This document shows, piece after piece, positions 4,520 through 5,770 of a stretch of DNA of 5,770 bases. Location of the stretch: positions 1 through 5,770 of the forward strand of contig JACDHN010000182.1 of NCBI GenBank assembly GCA_013821025.1, given 5' to 3'. Position 1 is the stretch's first letter. Every line of letters begins with the position of its first letter. The translations under genes and the position numbers were made by a program. The notes under the pieces were generated by a model. That model saw only the letters and a list, made by a program, of their open reading frames with translations, did not search any database and was not told where the DNA came from. Origin of the DNA: Acidimicrobiia bacterium (GTDB lineage: Bacteria; Actinomycetota; Acidimicrobiia; Acidimicrobiales; Ilumatobacteraceae).

Positions 4520-5770
4520 ATGGAGCACTTCTTGGACGCCATCCAGTCCGGTGCGTCGGGCGATGATCTCGCCGCCATGCCGATCCCACAGAGCTACCGC
4601 GCCGCCTACGTGCGCCGCGACGAGACCAAGATTTTCGAGGGTGTGGCTTCCGAGGAGAAGGACCCGACGAAGAGCCTCCACGTCAGTGACGTTGCCACTC
4701 CGGAGCTGGCGCCCGACGAGGCGTACGTCGCCGTCATGGCGTCGGCCATCAACTTCAACACCGTCTGGACGTCGATCTTCGAACCGCTGCCGACGTTCGG
4801 GTTCCTGGATCGGCTCGGGCGTGAGAGCGTGTGGGGCGCCCGCCATGCCCTTGATCACCACGTCGTCGGCTCCGACGGATCGGGCGTCGTCGTGCGTGTC
4901 GGCAGCGCCGTGCGCAACTGGAAGCCGGGTGACCGCGTCACCATCCATTGCAACCACGTGGACGATCAGGACGCCTCTGCGCATGACGACTCGATGCTGG
5001 CCGCCAACCAGCGCATCTGGGGCTTCGAGACGAACTTCGGCGGGCTGGCCGACCTCACCGTCGTGAAGGCCAACCAGCTGATGCCCAAGCCGGCCCATCT
5101 TTCGTGGGAGGAGGCGGCGTGCAACGCGCTGTGCAACTCCACGTCGTACCGCATGATCGTCAGTGCCCACGCCGGCGATCTGCGCCAGGGCGAGGCCGTG
5201 CTCATCTGGGGCGCCACCGGAGGCATCGGCGGCTATGCCGTGCAGTACGTGCTGAACGGCGGCGGCATCCCCGTCGGGGTCGTGTCGTCGCCGGAGCGCG
5301 CCGAGTTGCTGCGGGCCCTGGGCTGCGAGCACGTGATCGACCGCCAGGCGGCCGGCTACCGCTTCTGGTCCGATGAACACACACAGGACGAGTCGGAGTG
5401 GCGAAGGCTCGGCAAGGACATCCGCAGCCTGATCGGGCGCGACGTCGACACCGTGTTCGAGCATCCCGGCCGTCAGACGTTCGGCGCGTCGGTGTTCGTC
5501 GCCGGCCGCGGCGGCAAGATCGTCACGTGTGCCGCCACGAGCGGTTACATGATCGAGTACGACAACCGTCATCTATGGATGAAGCTGAAACGGATCGTGG
5601 CGTCGCACTTCGCCAACTACAAGGAGGCATGGGCGGCCAACCAGCTCATCGCCGACGGCAAGATCCAGCCGCTGCTCAGCCGCGTGTACCCGCTGGAGCA
5701 GACCGGCGCGGCGGCGGTCGCCGTGCAACGCAACGAGGCCGAGGGCAAGGTCGGCGTGCTGTGCCTGGCC
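4520..5770 (+). CDS. ccr: Crotonyl-CoA carboxylase/reductase, 3' end outside window
   Basis: This enzyme carries out NADPH-dependent reductive carboxylation of crotonyl-CoA to (2S)-ethylmalonyl-CoA, the key step of the ethylmalonyl-CoA pathway and a supplier of polyketide extender units. It belongs to the zinc-independent medium-chain dehydrogenase/reductase superfamily. The frame is open from 4520 to the last base (417 residues); the family has about 445-450, so roughly 30 C-terminal codons are missing. Conserved stretches include SAINFNTVWTSIFEP (75-89), WGFETNFGG (167-175), the nucleotide loop WGATGGIGG (230-238), YRFWSDEHTQD (280-290) and SHFANYKEAW (362-371). By alignment from memory to the Kitasatospora enzyme, the CO2-binding residues N81, F170, E171 and H365 correspond to N80, F169, E170 and H363 here; all are retained. 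Start 4520 gives MEHFLDAIQSG, matching family N-termini. An in-frame ATG at 4460 would add 20 residues and share bases with the thiolase start. Confidence 0.95.
   Translation, partial: MEHFLDAIQSGASGDDLAAMPIPQSYRAAYVRRDETKIFEGVASEEKDPTKSLHVSDVATPELAPDEAYVAVMASAINFNTVWTSIFEPLPTFGFLDRLGRESVWGARHALDHHVVGSDGSGVVVRVGSAVRNWKPGDRVTIHCNHVDDQDASAHDDSMLAANQRIWGFETNFGGLADLTVVKANQLMPKPAHLSWEEAACNALCNSTSYRMIVSAHAGDLRQGEAVLIWGATGGIGGYAVQYVLNGGGIPVGVVSSPERAELLRALGCEHVIDRQAAGYRFWSDEHTQDESEWRRLGKDIRSLIGRDVDTVFEHPGRQTFGASVFVAGRGGKIVTCAATSGYMIEYDNRHLWMKLKRIVASHFANYKEAWAANQLIADGKIQPLLSRVYPLEQTGAAAVAVQRNEAEGKVGVLCLA

Noticed and set aside
4496..5572. Minus-strand open frame (358 codons) antisense to ccr
   Set aside because: The plus strand encodes an unmistakable crotonyl-CoA carboxylase/reductase through the whole stretch; the antisense product has no family features.

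Overview
This 5.77-kb window of high-GC DNA has dense, G/C-ending codon use and shared start/stop codons. It looks like an actinobacterial chromosome segment. I lean towards the class Acidimicrobiia or a relative, from the protein styles and the direct dnaX-recR junction, but that placement is inference. I see no mobile element, CRISPR array, tRNA or rRNA.

Layout. (1) Bases 1-1288 (+) carry the 3' part of dnaX, the DNA polymerase III clamp-loader subunit gamma/tau, from the end of its ATPase module through a Pro/Ala-rich linker to the tau tail. (2) It overlaps recR (1285-1893, +) by an ATGA, giving a replication/repair pair. The small ybaB/ebfC gene that often sits between these two is absent. 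(3) RecR converges, across 43 bp, on a class I SAM-dependent methyltransferase with an N-terminal winged helix (1937-3049, -). (4) A 230-bp gap (3050-3279) contains an AT-richer pocket with a candidate promoter for the methyltransferase. (5) A complete acetyl-CoA acetyltransferase-type thiolase lies on the minus strand (3280-4461). (6) A 58-bp divergent control region (4462-4519) separates it from (7) a crotonyl-CoA carboxylase/reductase gene (4520 to window end, +) that lacks only about the last 30 codons.

The thiolase and the carboxylase/reductase fit one route. Thiolase condenses two acetyl-CoA to acetoacetyl-CoA; after reduction and dehydration (enzymes not in this window) crotonyl-CoA is reductively carboxylated to ethylmalonyl-CoA. 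That is the core of the ethylmalonyl-CoA pathway of acetate assimilation, and also a source of C4 extender units. The methyltransferase has no evident role in this route.

The most interesting part is the 58-bp divergent region. Each gene has a TAnnnT -10 element 6-7 bases before its start codon, as expected for leaderless transcripts. The two elements lie symmetrically about the midpoint. An 11-bp palindrome sits at the midpoint, a perfect 12-bp palindrome overlaps the ccr -10, and ACCG half-sites recur with exact 10-bp phasing. This suggests that one regulator controls both genes. I found no convincing wholly new biological system in the window.
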